Virus record (IMG/VR): IMGVR_UViG_3300037808_001962
Location: 1-64,000 of that record
Origin: a virus
Length of the DNA stretch: 64,000 nt
Direction: 5' to 3' (one strand)
The notes under the pieces were generated by a model. The model was given only the letters and a program-made list of their open reading frames with translations. It ran no database searches and was not told the DNA's origin. The stretch's first letter is position 1. Each line of letters opens with the position of its first letter. The translations under genes and the position numbers were made by a program. Below are positions 17,301 through 27,051 of the stretch, one piece after another.

Positions 17301-17768
17301 ATGGCTATACAAGGAGTATCAAGACAAGCAGTACCTTTCATTCCTGAAGAAGAAAGAATGGTAAAGGAAAATCAAACTGTTATCTGGATCAAACCAAAAA
17401 CAGGTCACCAAGCTAATGTTACTATGTCACGCTATGCTTCAGCAGGTAGAGATGGGCGCAAAGGCTATAGAGAACTCAATGTTACTAAATTAGATAATGC
17501 AGATTTGCAGGAATTTATTGATATTGTAGTTAAATGGGAAAATTATTATTTTTCAGACCAATTCCCGGATTTACAAAAACAGGGCTTATTTAAAGAAGTT
17601 GAAGATGAACCTACTTTAAGGAAGATTGCTATGGACCTTTCAGCTGATCTTTTAGTTGAGATTATGGAAGCAGCTAATAATCTTTCAATACTTAAAGCGG
17701 GGGAGAAAAAAAAATCCAACTCCTTACCTACTTTAGCCTCTGGAAAAGCGAACGTCGGGAAAGAGTAA
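17301..17768 (+). CDS. Tail assembly chaperone (gpG-like, short frame)
   Basis: 155 residues. It lies between the tube and tape-measure genes, the conserved place of tail assembly chaperones. The N-terminus is a small beta domain (TVIWIKPKTGHQANVTMSRY), the rest helical (IAMDLSADLLVEIMEAANNL). Near the end a run of nine A's (17706-17714) allows a -1 ribosomal slip into the next frame, as for lambda G/GT. The ATG is preceded by AAAAAGGAAAC. Confidence 0.75.
   Translation: MAIQGVSRQAVPFIPEEERMVKENQTVIWIKPKTGHQANVTMSRYASAGRDGRKGYRELNVTKLDNADLQEFIDIVVKWENYYFSDQFPDLQKQGLFKEVEDEPTLRKIAMDLSADLLVEIMEAANNLSILKAGEKKKSNSLPTLASGKANVGKE
17706..17714 (+). promoter_or_regulatory. Slippery poly-A for programmed -1 frameshift
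   Basis: Zero-frame codons read GAG AAA AAA AAA TCC. A -1 slip on this A9 run enters a frame that stays open to 18313 and runs in phase into the downstream protein. The A AAA AAA heptamer is one of the most efficient bacterial slippery sequences. Confidence 0.75.
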
Positions 17769-18316
17769 ACTACTATGATTGCGATTATTGCATTACAAAC
17801 AAGATGTATGAAGGACGAGCTTGCTACTTAAAAACATGGCCGGGACAGGATGAATATAAACTTGATAAACCTATATTTGCAGAGGAAGCACCCTCTCAAT
17901 CACCTATAGCTTTTGAAAGCCGGGATATGTCTTTACACGATCTATTTGATGAATTAGACTATATTGAAGAGGTATTCCCGGATATTCCTCCTTTTGAGGC
18001 TTTAAGGCTTTATTTTACAGCCCCTAAGGAGGTCTGCCCTACTTCAATGATTGACCCTTATTTAATGTATTTGATGGAAGCGGAACAAGCTTCAAGAGAA
18101 TACCATACTCTACCCTTTGAAGGAGGCCTATGGGATCAACCTCGGGCTTTATTGGACATTTTTGGGGCAATAAGAACAGAACGTAATCATTATGAAAGAA
18201 TTAGGTTTGAAAAGATGCAGAAAAAAGCTAAGAATAAAAATTCAGGACCTAGTACCGCAGGATCAATTATGAATTCTACTAATACTAATTTACCTCCTAG
18301 ACAAAGGAATCTATAG
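17714..18316 (+). CDS. Tail chaperone T-extension, made by -1 frameshift
   Basis: The first ATG in this frame is at 17804, but the frame is open back to the A9 run, and the intervening codons read ERVNYYDCDYCITNK directly into MYEGRACYLKTWPG. The CxxC...C set looks like a folded zinc- or metal-binding element split by the 17804 ATG, so translation from 17804 alone would cut the domain. No good Shine-Dalgarno precedes 17804. A slip yields a fusion of about 338 residues (138 from the gpG-like frame plus 200). In siphoviruses the fusion binds the tape measure and recruits tube subunits. Confidence 0.7.
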   Translation: MQLLTYFSLWKSERRERVNYYDCDYCITNKMYEGRACYLKTWPGQDEYKLDKPIFAEEAPSQSPIAFESRDMSLHDLFDELDYIEEVFPDIPPFEALRLYFTAPKEVCPTSMIDPYLMYLMEAEQASREYHTLPFEGGLWDQPRALLDIFGAIRTERNHYERIRFEKMQKKAKNKNSGPSTAGSIMNSTNTNLPPRQRNL

Positions 18317-18990
18317 TGCCAGGTATAAAATTCACAATAGGTAATAGTAATACCCCTCATTCACCTGCAGCTGCTTTTACTATATTAGCTGACCAAATAG
18401 AAAGCGTAAAAGAGAAATTAGGCGGTCATTTAAGTGAGCCTTTTACTGAAATTGCTGAATATTTAGTAGGAGCTATTCAAGACCGATTTGATGCAGGTCA
18501 TTTTAATGATAATTATAGATCCTCAATTACTAATCAAGTAAGACAAGCAAAAGGTCAAGACCCAGATGGGAATACTCTAGTAGCTTCAGGAAGATTGAAA
18601 AAAAGTATTAAACCGGTTTTTACAGGAAGAAAAAATGAGGATGGGGGAAATAGAATAGTAAATATTCTAAGGATTGGATCGGTAGGAACTCCTTATGCAA
18701 GAGTACACCTAGAGGGAGGTACTTGGGAGGTTCCTGGATTTAGAGCCCCTAATAGAAAAGACGGGGCTGAGGGTTGGTTTTATCCAGATATGGATAGTAT
18801 AGAAGGAACAAAAATTAGAAACCAAGCTTTTTATGGTAAAAAATGGAAAAATATTCAAGGATATGGAAGAGAGACATATTCTATGGATGTTCCTTCTAGA
18901 GAATTTTTAGGCTTTACAGACGAAGACAATAAAATGATTAATAGTATTTTAGTTAAATTCCTTAACCGAAGTGATATAATCCCTTTTTAG
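18316..18990 (+). CDS. Phage virion morphogenesis/tail completion protein
   Basis: 224 residues from GTG 18316, which overlaps the preceding TAG by one base and has AAGGA 7 bases upstream. The pattern ASGRLKKSI, then IGSVGTPYARVHLEGG and SREFLGFTDED matches the phage virion morphogenesis/HK97 gp10-like family (SG-L-x-x-S-I ... YA-x-x-H-x-x-G ... R-x-F-L-G), proteins that complete the head-tail interface. Its place after the chaperones rather than before the tube is slightly unusual. Confidence 0.7.
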   Translation: MPGIKFTIGNSNTPHSPAAAFTILADQIESVKEKLGGHLSEPFTEIAEYLVGAIQDRFDAGHFNDNYRSSITNQVRQAKGQDPDGNTLVASGRLKKSIKPVFTGRKNEDGGNRIVNILRIGSVGTPYARVHLEGGTWEVPGFRAPNRKDGAEGWFYPDMDSIEGTKIRNQAFYGKKWKNIQGYGRETYSMDVPSREFLGFTDEDNKMINSILVKFLNRSDIIPF

Positions 18991-19001
18991 GGGGGTAAAT
19001 T

Positions 19002-22000
19002 ATGCCAGGCGGTAGAATGCAAAATAGGTTTCAAATGCTAATTGATGTAGCATTGCAAGGGGATAAAAAACTTCAAGGTTTAGCCTCCAAAGCAAAAGCA
19101 GCTGCAATTGATATTCAAGGCATGAGTAATACTTTAAAAGATACGGGAATAAATTTAGAAGAAGCAAAAATTAAAATAACCAGTTGGAGTAAATCTTTAA
19201 AGGGTTTAAAGACTCAAGTTGATGCTACTAATAAAGCTAAGGTTGCTTTATTAAAGGCAGAAAAAGGGATAGGAAAGGCGGCAGCTGCGGGTGAAGTACG
19301 TATAGGCGAGTTAGAAAGATCATATAAGAAATTGACTGTTTCTAGAAAAGCGGGTTTATCTGAACTTAAAAAGTCAACTGCTCAAAATACTAAAAACAAG
19401 GTTGCTCTAAAAGAATTATCCGCTACTCTCAAAGAGGCAAAAGCTAATATTGAAATGTATGCAACTAGTACTTCTAAAAGTGCTATTAATACTAAAAAAT
19501 TAAAACAGACTCAAATTGAATTAGATAAAGTTCAAAAACAATTTAATTCAGCTCAAGGTAAAGCGGTTGAGTCTACTGAAAGATTAGCTACCGCTAGAAG
19601 AAAATTACGAGGGGATACAAGTAAACTAGAAACTGCAGAAAGGAAGGCGGCAAATTTTCCTAAAAAACATAAGGCAAATTTAGAGGAACTAGTGGATAGT
19701 GTTAAAAAAGTCGAAATAGCTTTTGATAAAGAAAGACAGGCTTTAAATAAACTAGATAAAGAACTATCCAAGGGCGGTAAATCTTTAAAAACCTATAATA
19801 GGTCTACTAAAACCTGGTCGGTTAATCAACAAAGGATAATAAAGTTAAAGGGAGCAGCAACTACCGCTACTAAAGCTTTAAGTGCAGAAATAACTAGGGC
19901 GACTAAGGCTGAAAGACAGGCTAATAAAGGGCACTCTAAAACTATAAGTAAATTGAATAATATGGAAAAAGCTACGGCTAGAGCTGCTAAAAGATTTAAT
20001 GAATGGCATGATCAAAGAATTGGCCACGGACATGGTTTAACCCTATTTAGAAGAAGTTTAGGGGCTTTAAGGAATCAATTATTAGTTATAGCTTTTGCTA
20101 CTAGAGGACTAAGAATTGCTTTTAATAAAGCATTTACTGCTTCTCAGCAAATGGAATCAGCCCTAAGAGGTTTAGGTAGTGTTGCTAGTAATACAGGGGC
20201 AGGTATGCTAGCCGCTAAAGAGTCCGCTAAACAATTAGCTAAATCAGGATTATTGTCAGTAAGCGAAGCAGCAGCGGGATTAAAGAATTTGCTCTCCGCT
20301 GGGTTCGGATTACCTCAAGCAACAAAAATGATGAATACCTTAACTGATTCAGCCGCTTTTAATAGACAAGGTACTTTAGCTTTAGGAGAAGCAATTGTTG
20401 GAGCTACACAAGGTATCAAAAATCAAAATTCAATAATGGTAGATAATGCGGGTATTACTAAAAATCTATCAGTTATGTATAAAGAATATGCGACCTCTAT
20501 TGGGACTACAATGGGTAAATTAGGTGAGGGAGGTAAACGTCAAGCTATATTTAATGGATTAATGAAGGAGGGGGCTATATTTGCTGGTGATGCTTCAAAA
20601 GTTTTAAATACTATGGTAGGTACATTAGCTAAATACAAAGTGGTAGTATTTAATGCAGCTGCCGCAGCGGGGGATATTCTAAGACCCGCTATGCAAGAAT
20701 TGATTAAAACCTTTGCTGATGGGGCTAAATCTATGGAAGATTATTTTAAAGATCCCGAAAGGAAAACTAAATTACTAAGGAATTTAGCCGATGCGGGTAA
20801 AAGTCTTTCAACTTGGATTAAAAGAGTTACAAAGGTTTTATTATTCTTAATGAAACCCATAGGCTGGTTGAATGATCATTTACCGGGACTTCTTAAATAT
20901 TGGTTGCTTTGGAAAATAGGTATGAAGGTTGTAACAAAAGCTGCTCTATCTAATAGGGATGCTATGGATGGTATATCTAAATCATTGGGCACTTATTCTA
21001 GAAAAATGGTTCAAGTTAATGGACAGAATGAAGTAGTTCACATGCAAATGGGTAAACAAGTAGGTACATGGAAACAATTAAAAATCAATGTTGATAGATA
21101 TAAGGTTCAACTAGATAAAATGTTTAAGGCTAATAATAAAGCCGCTTTTAGTATTAAATTATTTAATAAACAGATACACTTAGGTACTCCTAAATTCTTT
21201 AGGGCAACTATGGGTATTAGGGCTTGGTCACTGGCGGTTAAAAAAGCCGGAGGAATAGCTAGAATAGCTGGTACTATTATTAAGGGTTTAGGAAAGACTA
21301 TAGGCTGGATGGCAGTAGGGGTGATAGCCTTAGAGGCGGTATTTAAAGGTGTATCGGCACTTGTTAGATGGTTCTCGGGGGCAGCCCAAAAAGAATTAGC
21401 AAAAGCAGCTAAAGAAATGGATAAATCTTTTAATAAAATACAGAAATCTCATAATAAACTTATTAAATCAGTAGAAACCTCCAGTAAGAGGGTTAGTATA
21501 ATAGGGATAGATACCACTGATTTAAAAAAGGCTGAAGGTTTACTTAAACAAGGAATGGGCACTATTGCCGCTCTTGTTAGACAACATAATGCAACTTTGA
21601 ACACCTCTAAAAGAGAGGCCTTAGCTGATGAGATTTCTGAATTAAGAGAAGCCCAAGAGCTAAAGGTTGAAGCAGTAAAATCTGCTCATAGAAATATTTT
21701 AGCCCTTGAAACTGAATTTAGAGGGAAGATAGCTGCAATACAGAATAAGGGTGAACAAGCTTTTAATGATTTTATTAAAGCATCAGGAGTTTCTAAAATA
21801 GCTGATGCTAGAGCTAGTTTAGATGAAGCTTTACAGTTACAGGCTTGGTTTAACGTTAATAAATCAAAAATAGAAAATGAGGATAAAGAGCTAGCTCTTA
21901 GGTTAACGAAGCAGTTTAATAATCAAAAGTTTGGAATAATTAAAACTGCAGAAGATACTTTAGCTCGAGAAAGGGCTAAAGTATCTAAAGATACTGCTAA

Positions 22001-23996
22001 TACTAAAGAGAGGATTGAAAAGAAAATTAATGCTTTAATCATCAAAGGTCAAGACAATGCAGCGGATATTGTGGAAGCAAGATATAAATTATTAAAGGAA
22101 AATATTATAAAAGAGCTTGATATTTTAAAAACTAGAATGACCAAAGAAGCAGAGGCTTATGCTAGTCTTATGAAAAGGATTGAGAGTCAATCTACTATCT
22201 CTTTTAAAGCTTCGGCATCAGAGGGTGGAAAAGATACAGGACTTCCCTCAATGGAAAAACCTGCTCCTAAAAAACCAATGCCTATACACCCTATAATAAA
22301 CTGGGGACAACGAGAACTTACTGATTATAATGCGGATATAGATGCTCTAAAGACTAGCCTACCTATAAGTCAATCAGCCGTTGAGAAGTTTTACGCTAGT
22401 ATGGGTGTGGCCCCTGACGTGAGAAAGGGGACTATCATGATGGCTGATTATGAAAAAGCTATAAAGGATATTAAAGTTAGTATGACTGAAATGGGTAAAT
22501 CAGGTAGTAATACAGAGGGCCTTAATACATTTCTTGTAAAATTAAAGGGTGTAAGAGATATGGCAACTATGATGGGGAAAGAGGCAGTTGGTTTATCGGA
22601 TGATAATAAGGCTATTGCTAATCAACATGTTGCTACATTAGATGGGGTAATAGCTAAAACTGAAAGTCTTATTCAATCTAAGGCTAATGCTAAATTAGCA
22701 GAGGGAGAATTAGTAACAGCTACAACGGCCGCTAATACTGCTTATAATACCCAAAAAGATACATTAGAGGGTTTAGCCGCAGAGGCTGAAAGACATGAAA
22801 AAGTCTTAATCAGAGTCAAGGAGGCACTTAGAGATACTAATATCTTATTTCAGAAAAGAAGAGTAAAAGATGAAGCAGATCAATTTAAAATGGCCTCCAA
22901 TGCCGCCGGGATATATGTGTTAGCCCAAGCAAAAGTAAAAGAATCATTATATGATACAACAAAAGCTGCTTTAAAATTTACCGATAAACTTAAGGGTTCT
23001 ACCGAAATGCAAATTCAGCATGCTATTGCCCTTAAGAAGCTTAAATCTGATCAGTCCCTTAAGCTGGAAGAAGAAATAATGAAACATGAAAGAGTGCTTC
23101 AGTCTATAACAGAACTTAAAGACGCAAAAGCTGAGTTACAAAAAGCGCCAGCATCAGCAACTGAGGCTGAATTATTAGCTTTAGATCAAAAAATAGAAAA
23201 ATTAAACACAGAAGCAGCTGCGATTGATAAAGTAACTGATGCATTAGTAAAAAAACATGGGGTAGATCTAGCAGCTCTTGAATCTCAACAGGCTGCAGCT
23301 CAGCTAGAAAAGGAGGGGGCTGCTTGGGCAAAATATGCTAATATGGTAGGAAATTCAGTAGCAAATTATAGTACTACTATGGGCTCTATGGCTTTAAAAC
23401 AAAAGAAGTATTTTGCTGATCTAGATAGACAACAGGAAGACCAGACTATCAATGAGGCCCAGAATCAGAAATTACGGGCAGCATATAATAAATTAGCTAA
23501 TGCTGAAAGAGAGTTTGAACAAAAGAAAGCATTAGGGGTTTTGGCTAAACAAATAATAATGGAAATGGCCTTGTGGGCAGCGGCTGATCTAGCTAAAAGA
23601 CTTGGAGCAGTTGGGGCAATAGCAGGAGCAGCACTTATAGGGGCGGCGGGGGTTGCGGGGACGAAACTTCAACATGCCATATCTGATGGGGCTGAATTAA
23701 AACGTGATGCAGCTAAAGCTGAATTTGATAAAAAAGAAGCCGAAATTTTGGGAACGGGTGACGATGCGGTTACTGAATCAGAGGTAGGAGCACGTAAATT
23801 AGGGGGTACAATAAAGGCTGAACAATTATCGGTCTCTATATCTCCTACTATTGTAATAAGTGGGGAATCAATTTTTATAGGACAAGGGAGTGTAAGTGAA
23901 TTTGGAGCAGAATTAAGAGCTATAATCTTAGACTCAACTACTCAGGCTATTGAAAATGGGGAAATTGATTTAAGTGCAGTGGCAGGATTAGGATAG
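19002..23996 (+). CDS. Tape measure protein
   Basis: The longest helical gene, 1664 residues, directly after the chaperones. Residues 1-340 are Lys/Ala-rich coiled coil. A conserved tape-measure core follows (about 345-620; RRSLGALRNQLLVIAFATRG, then QMESALRGLGSVASNTGAG and the LAKSGLLSVSEAAAGLKNLL segment). Hydrophobic stretches near 760-800 (TIGWMAVGVIALEAVFKGV) and in the C-terminal part (GAVGAIAGAALIGAAGVAGT) may insert in the host membrane during DNA entry. It sets tail length. No lysozyme or peptidase domain was seen. Confidence 0.9.
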   Translation: MPGGRMQNRFQMLIDVALQGDKKLQGLASKAKAAAIDIQGMSNTLKDTGINLEEAKIKITSWSKSLKGLKTQVDATNKAKVALLKAEKGIGKAAAAGEVRIGELERSYKKLTVSRKAGLSELKKSTAQNTKNKVALKELSATLKEAKANIEMYATSTSKSAINTKKLKQTQIELDKVQKQFNSAQGKAVESTERLATARRKLRGDTSKLETAERKAANFPKKHKANLEELVDSVKKVEIAFDKERQALNKLDKELSKGGKSLKTYNRSTKTWSVNQQRIIKLKGAATTATKALSAEITRATKAERQANKGHSKTISKLNNMEKATARAAKRFNEWHDQRIGHGHGLTLFRRSLGALRNQLLVIAFATRGLRIAFNKAFTASQQMESALRGLGSVASNTGAGMLAAKESAKQLAKSGLLSVSEAAAGLKNLLSAGFGLPQATKMMNTLTDSAAFNRQGTLALGEAIVGATQGIKNQNSIMVDNAGITKNLSVMYKEYATSIGTTMGKLGEGGKRQAIFNGLMKEGAIFAGDASKVLNTMVGTLAKYKVVVFNAAAAAGDILRPAMQELIKTFADGAKSMEDYFKDPERKTKLLRNLADAGKSLSTWIKRVTKVLLFLMKPIGWLNDHLPGLLKYWLLWKIGMKVVTKAALSNRDAMDGISKSLGTYSRKMVQVNGQNEVVHMQMGKQVGTWKQLKINVDRYKVQLDKMFKANNKAAFSIKLFNKQIHLGTPKFFRATMGIRAWSLAVKKAGGIARIAGTIIKGLGKTIGWMAVGVIALEAVFKGVSALVRWFSGAAQKELAKAAKEMDKSFNKIQKSHNKLIKSVETSSKRVSIIGIDTTDLKKAEGLLKQGMGTIAALVRQHNATLNTSKREALADEISELREAQELKVEAVKSAHRNILALETEFRGKIAAIQNKGEQAFNDFIKASGVSKIADARASLDEALQLQAWFNVNKSKIENEDKELALRLTKQFNNQKFGIIKTAEDTLARERAKVSKDTANTKERIEKKINALIIKGQDNAADIVEARYKLLKENIIKELDILKTRMTKEAEAYASLMKRIESQSTISFKASASEGGKDTGLPSMEKPAPKKPMPIHPIINWGQRELTDYNADIDALKTSLPISQSAVEKFYASMGVAPDVRKGTIMMADYEKAIKDIKVSMTEMGKSGSNTEGLNTFLVKLKGVRDMATMMGKEAVGLSDDNKAIANQHVATLDGVIAKTESLIQSKANAKLAEGELVTATTAANTAYNTQKDTLEGLAAEAERHEKVLIRVKEALRDTNILFQKRRVKDEADQFKMASNAAGIYVLAQAKVKESLYDTTKAALKFTDKLKGSTEMQIQHAIALKKLKSDQSLKLEEEIMKHERVLQSITELKDAKAELQKAPASATEAELLALDQKIEKLNTEAAAIDKVTDALVKKHGVDLAALESQQAAAQLEKEGAAWAKYANMVGNSVANYSTTMGSMALKQKKYFADLDRQQEDQTINEAQNQKLRAAYNKLANAEREFEQKKALGVLAKQIIMEMALWAAADLAKRLGAVGAIAGAALIGAAGVAGTKLQHAISDGAELKRDAAKAEFDKKEAEILGTGDDAVTESEVGARKLGGTIKAEQLSVSISPTIVISGESIFIGQGSVSEFGAELRAIILDSTTQAIENGEIDLSAVAGLG

Positions 23997-24000
23997 AAAT

Positions 24001-25854
24001 ATGTCAGACCCTATATTAAATAATGATTTAATAGGTATACCCGGAGTTGGTACTCAAACTGTTTATTCCAATACTTATGGGAGTAATTGGCAATTTGGGA
24101 TTGCTATTGATTTAAACAATAGGAAATTTGAATTTAGTAAAGTTATTAAATTTAGTTTAGCAGCAGATGATTTTGGTATTTCTGAACCTGCTATAAATAC
24201 ACATCAGATAGGTATATCTCATTCTGCTCAAGATATTTCAAGTTTACCTTCTAATTATCTTCAATATGGGGACAAAGCTTTAATAGGTCCTTCTACTAAA
24301 GTGGGCTATGAAGGTTATACTGAAACTATTAGAATATCAACCGCAGCTCAAGTTACGGCCACTAATACTAATTCTTGGTCTAATGGTATATTGTATTCAT
24401 TGGATAGAAAAAATAAATATCGTTATCAATTAGGGGATTCCGTTACTCTAAAGGGTACGGGTCAGGCAGCAGGATGGGAAGCTCAAAATGCCCAGATGGC
24501 TACATTAGGTATTGTATCAGGTTATTCAGCATTAGGGGAAATGGGTAGATATATAAGCTATAACAGTACTGCTATGAGGGATCAAGCAATTGAGTGGGAG
24601 AATAGCTTGGGTTCTAATTTTGCCGGCATAAAGATCATGCTACCCACTCATAGCGCCTATTCTACCGATACTAATAGTAATCAACCTGCTATTCATAATT
24701 CAACTAGAGGATTAGCTCCTTGGAGGGCTAATTGGACTACTTTAAATACGGGAACCTTAGACTGGTTCACGGCTTCGGGACAACAGGGCGTATTTAGGTA
24801 TATAAGGAAACATAATGATGATTCAGATTATGCATTATTAGCTTATAATACTAATTCCACTATTGATGGAACTAATTTATCCCTTGAAAACACCCATGCA
24901 CCTTTATTGACAGGATTTGTTCACCCAGGAGGGGAATATAAACAACATGCTCAGTGTTTATTTACAATGGTTAATAGTCTTTCTACAACCTCAGGAGCCG
25001 ATAAAATAAGTAATGGTATATTTACACAGTATTTAACTAGGTCTATTAATGATAGTCAAGATATGTCTTATGCTAAACTTATTCCAAATACTCATTATAG
25101 ATTAGGTATTACTTGGAAAGGGGATATTCAAGGAAGTGTATCATCTAATTCTAAAACTTTCGCAAAATTTCAATGGGGGCCTACAACCTACCATGGTTCA
25201 GCTGATACTAATCATTATCAAGGAGCTATGCTTTCTACTTCTGAATTATTAAACTCTGGTTCTCCCACTCAATCTACCTATACTACTAATATGGTTTCAG
25301 GCTATGTGGGGGCAGTAAATACAGACTTATTAGACCCAGATAATAATAATTTAAAAATAGAGGTTATTCAACAAGCCGCTACAGCCTCAACTACTGTTGC
25401 TGCTCAAAATAATCGAGGCGGAGAAATAAAAACTTTTATTGATAGTATTTGGTTAGAACATGAAGGTGATCTAGCTAATGCCTCAGGTAATGGCTATGTA
25501 GAAATAGATCATGCTCCTGCTCAGGGTACTTTATCAATAAATAGGTTTGAAGCGGTTAAACCTAAAACTGTAATACTAGCTGATGGAACCTCAGAAAAGA
25601 TTGATACTACAGGCTTTAATAAAAGATGGCTTTATAAAATAAAGGCTGATTTTAATTATACAAATGCGGATATTTGGGAAACTTTCAGGAGTTTAATGAA
25701 ATGGCAAGATAAAGGTTATAAATTAGCCTTACACCCGTTTTTACCAGAAATACCTCATTGTTTAGTGGGATTTTTAGAAATTCAAAATATTAGAAAAAGT
25801 TTTTGGGACTTAAATAAATTTACTTTTTCGGTACAATTTACAGAAACGGACTAA
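24001..25854 (+). CDS. Tail tip protein, possibly distal-tail-like
   Basis: 617 residues, first gene after the tape measure, the usual distal tail protein position. The N-terminus contains IDLNNRKFEFSKVIKFSLAA; the C-terminal 110 residues (KRWLYKIKADFNYTNADIWE to FTFSVQFTETD) look like a tail-tip beta domain. The middle (about 100-500) is beta-rich with many Asn, Ser, Thr, resembling carbohydrate-binding insertions. No family is certain. Confidence 0.55.
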   Translation: MSDPILNNDLIGIPGVGTQTVYSNTYGSNWQFGIAIDLNNRKFEFSKVIKFSLAADDFGISEPAINTHQIGISHSAQDISSLPSNYLQYGDKALIGPSTKVGYEGYTETIRISTAAQVTATNTNSWSNGILYSLDRKNKYRYQLGDSVTLKGTGQAAGWEAQNAQMATLGIVSGYSALGEMGRYISYNSTAMRDQAIEWENSLGSNFAGIKIMLPTHSAYSTDTNSNQPAIHNSTRGLAPWRANWTTLNTGTLDWFTASGQQGVFRYIRKHNDDSDYALLAYNTNSTIDGTNLSLENTHAPLLTGFVHPGGEYKQHAQCLFTMVNSLSTTSGADKISNGIFTQYLTRSINDSQDMSYAKLIPNTHYRLGITWKGDIQGSVSSNSKTFAKFQWGPTTYHGSADTNHYQGAMLSTSELLNSGSPTQSTYTTNMVSGYVGAVNTDLLDPDNNNLKIEVIQQAATASTTVAAQNNRGGEIKTFIDSIWLEHEGDLANASGNGYVEIDHAPAQGTLSINRFEAVKPKTVILADGTSEKIDTTGFNKRWLYKIKADFNYTNADIWETFRSLMKWQDKGYKLALHPFLPEIPHCLVGFLEIQNIRKSFWDLNKFTFSVQFTETD

Positions 25855-25857
25855 TAT

Positions 25858-27051
25858 ATGCCTAGTAATGAACCAAGCATTGGTAACAGCAGAAAAATTA
25901 CGGGTATACAGCCTAAATTCTTTATAAAAGATAATGGGACTGATTATACGGATGGTGAAGAATTCAATGGACTTTGGTCAGCGGGAAATGATTCTAGTCC
26001 TACGGGTTATGGATCTATGGGGCATTGGAAATTAAATGAAGAAGAAGGTCCTATAGCTTTTAATAATAGGGTAAGGGGTTATACTGATCTGTTCTGTGGC
26101 GGTACTTCCTGGTCAAGTGATGGGTCAGGTAATTATCTTCAATATATATTACCTAATAATTCTGCCCTAGCTAACCCCTCTTCCAATTATTATATAATGA
26201 TGGGAACGGGAGGTAGTTATAGTGAAACTGCTGCCTTTGATAATTTCCTTAAAACTAATACGGGAGGTACCGGCTTTGAGTCAATTAGGGGATTTACCTC
26301 GGGTCAATATATGTTTGACTTATGGGGCTATTTTAGAAAGCCTCCTTCCTCTAGTGGAGGTATTCAAACCTTATTTTATTTACATCATGATACTAATGGG
26401 GCTTTAGTAAATAGAGTGCTAAGGTTTTGTGTAGAAAATGTAGCAGGTTCACCGGTATTAGCCCTTTATTATGCTAATAGTCTTAAAACTACTTTTACTA
26501 AGATTTATAGTAGTGAAGCGGGAGCAGCTATATTCCCCGGTGGCTTATCACAAGATGGGGGGCTTCATCAAGTGGGATTTGTATTTGATAGAACTGTAAC
26601 TACTGCGGGGGATATTGATATGAGTACTGCTCCTTATGGCTTTTATGTTGATGGTAAATATTACCCTAGTACTTCAGGCAATACCTCGAGCTGGGCTACA
26701 GCCTCCTTAAGCATAAATACTAATGCTTTTATAGGGTGTGAGGTTGATTCGGTTGATGGGAATTTTTCAGCTCCTAAAGCTACGGGAACTCCTAGATTTA
26801 TAAACCATTTTACAGGAAAATTATATCAAGCTCAATTATGTTCATCTACGGGTATTACCGAAGATAGAATGAGAATGATCCATGGGTTAAAATTTAATAT
26901 ACCTCGAGGACCTGCTCCGGTTGATTTTTCAGAGCGATATGAATATAATGGTAAAAATTTATTACAAGAGATTGGAAATATTGATCAGGTTATTGGTAAT
27001 GATAAGGGCGGTTTTTATATTAATATAAATCAAGTTAAGGTTAGAAATTAA
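25858..27051 (+). CDS. LamG/concanavalin-like tail protein
   Basis: 397 residues. GHWKLNEEEGPIAFNN and, later, LHQVGFVFDRT, GFYVDGKYY and FTGKLYQAQL follow the beta-sandwich pattern of LamG/concanavalin-A-like domains (strand-W...strand-VDG-strand), which bind glycans. It may help the tail tip recognise host surface sugar. Its first residues MPSNEP nearly repeat those of the next gene (MPVNEP), hinting at a shared docking tag. One-base overlap with the next gene. Confidence 0.65.
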   Translation: MPSNEPSIGNSRKITGIQPKFFIKDNGTDYTDGEEFNGLWSAGNDSSPTGYGSMGHWKLNEEEGPIAFNNRVRGYTDLFCGGTSWSSDGSGNYLQYILPNNSALANPSSNYYIMMGTGGSYSETAAFDNFLKTNTGGTGFESIRGFTSGQYMFDLWGYFRKPPSSSGGIQTLFYLHHDTNGALVNRVLRFCVENVAGSPVLALYYANSLKTTFTKIYSSEAGAAIFPGGLSQDGGLHQVGFVFDRTVTTAGDIDMSTAPYGFYVDGKYYPSTSGNTSSWATASLSINTNAFIGCEVDSVDGNFSAPKATGTPRFINHFTGKLYQAQLCSSTGITEDRMRMIHGLKFNIPRGPAPVDFSERYEYNGKNLLQEIGNIDQVIGNDKGGFYININQVKVRN

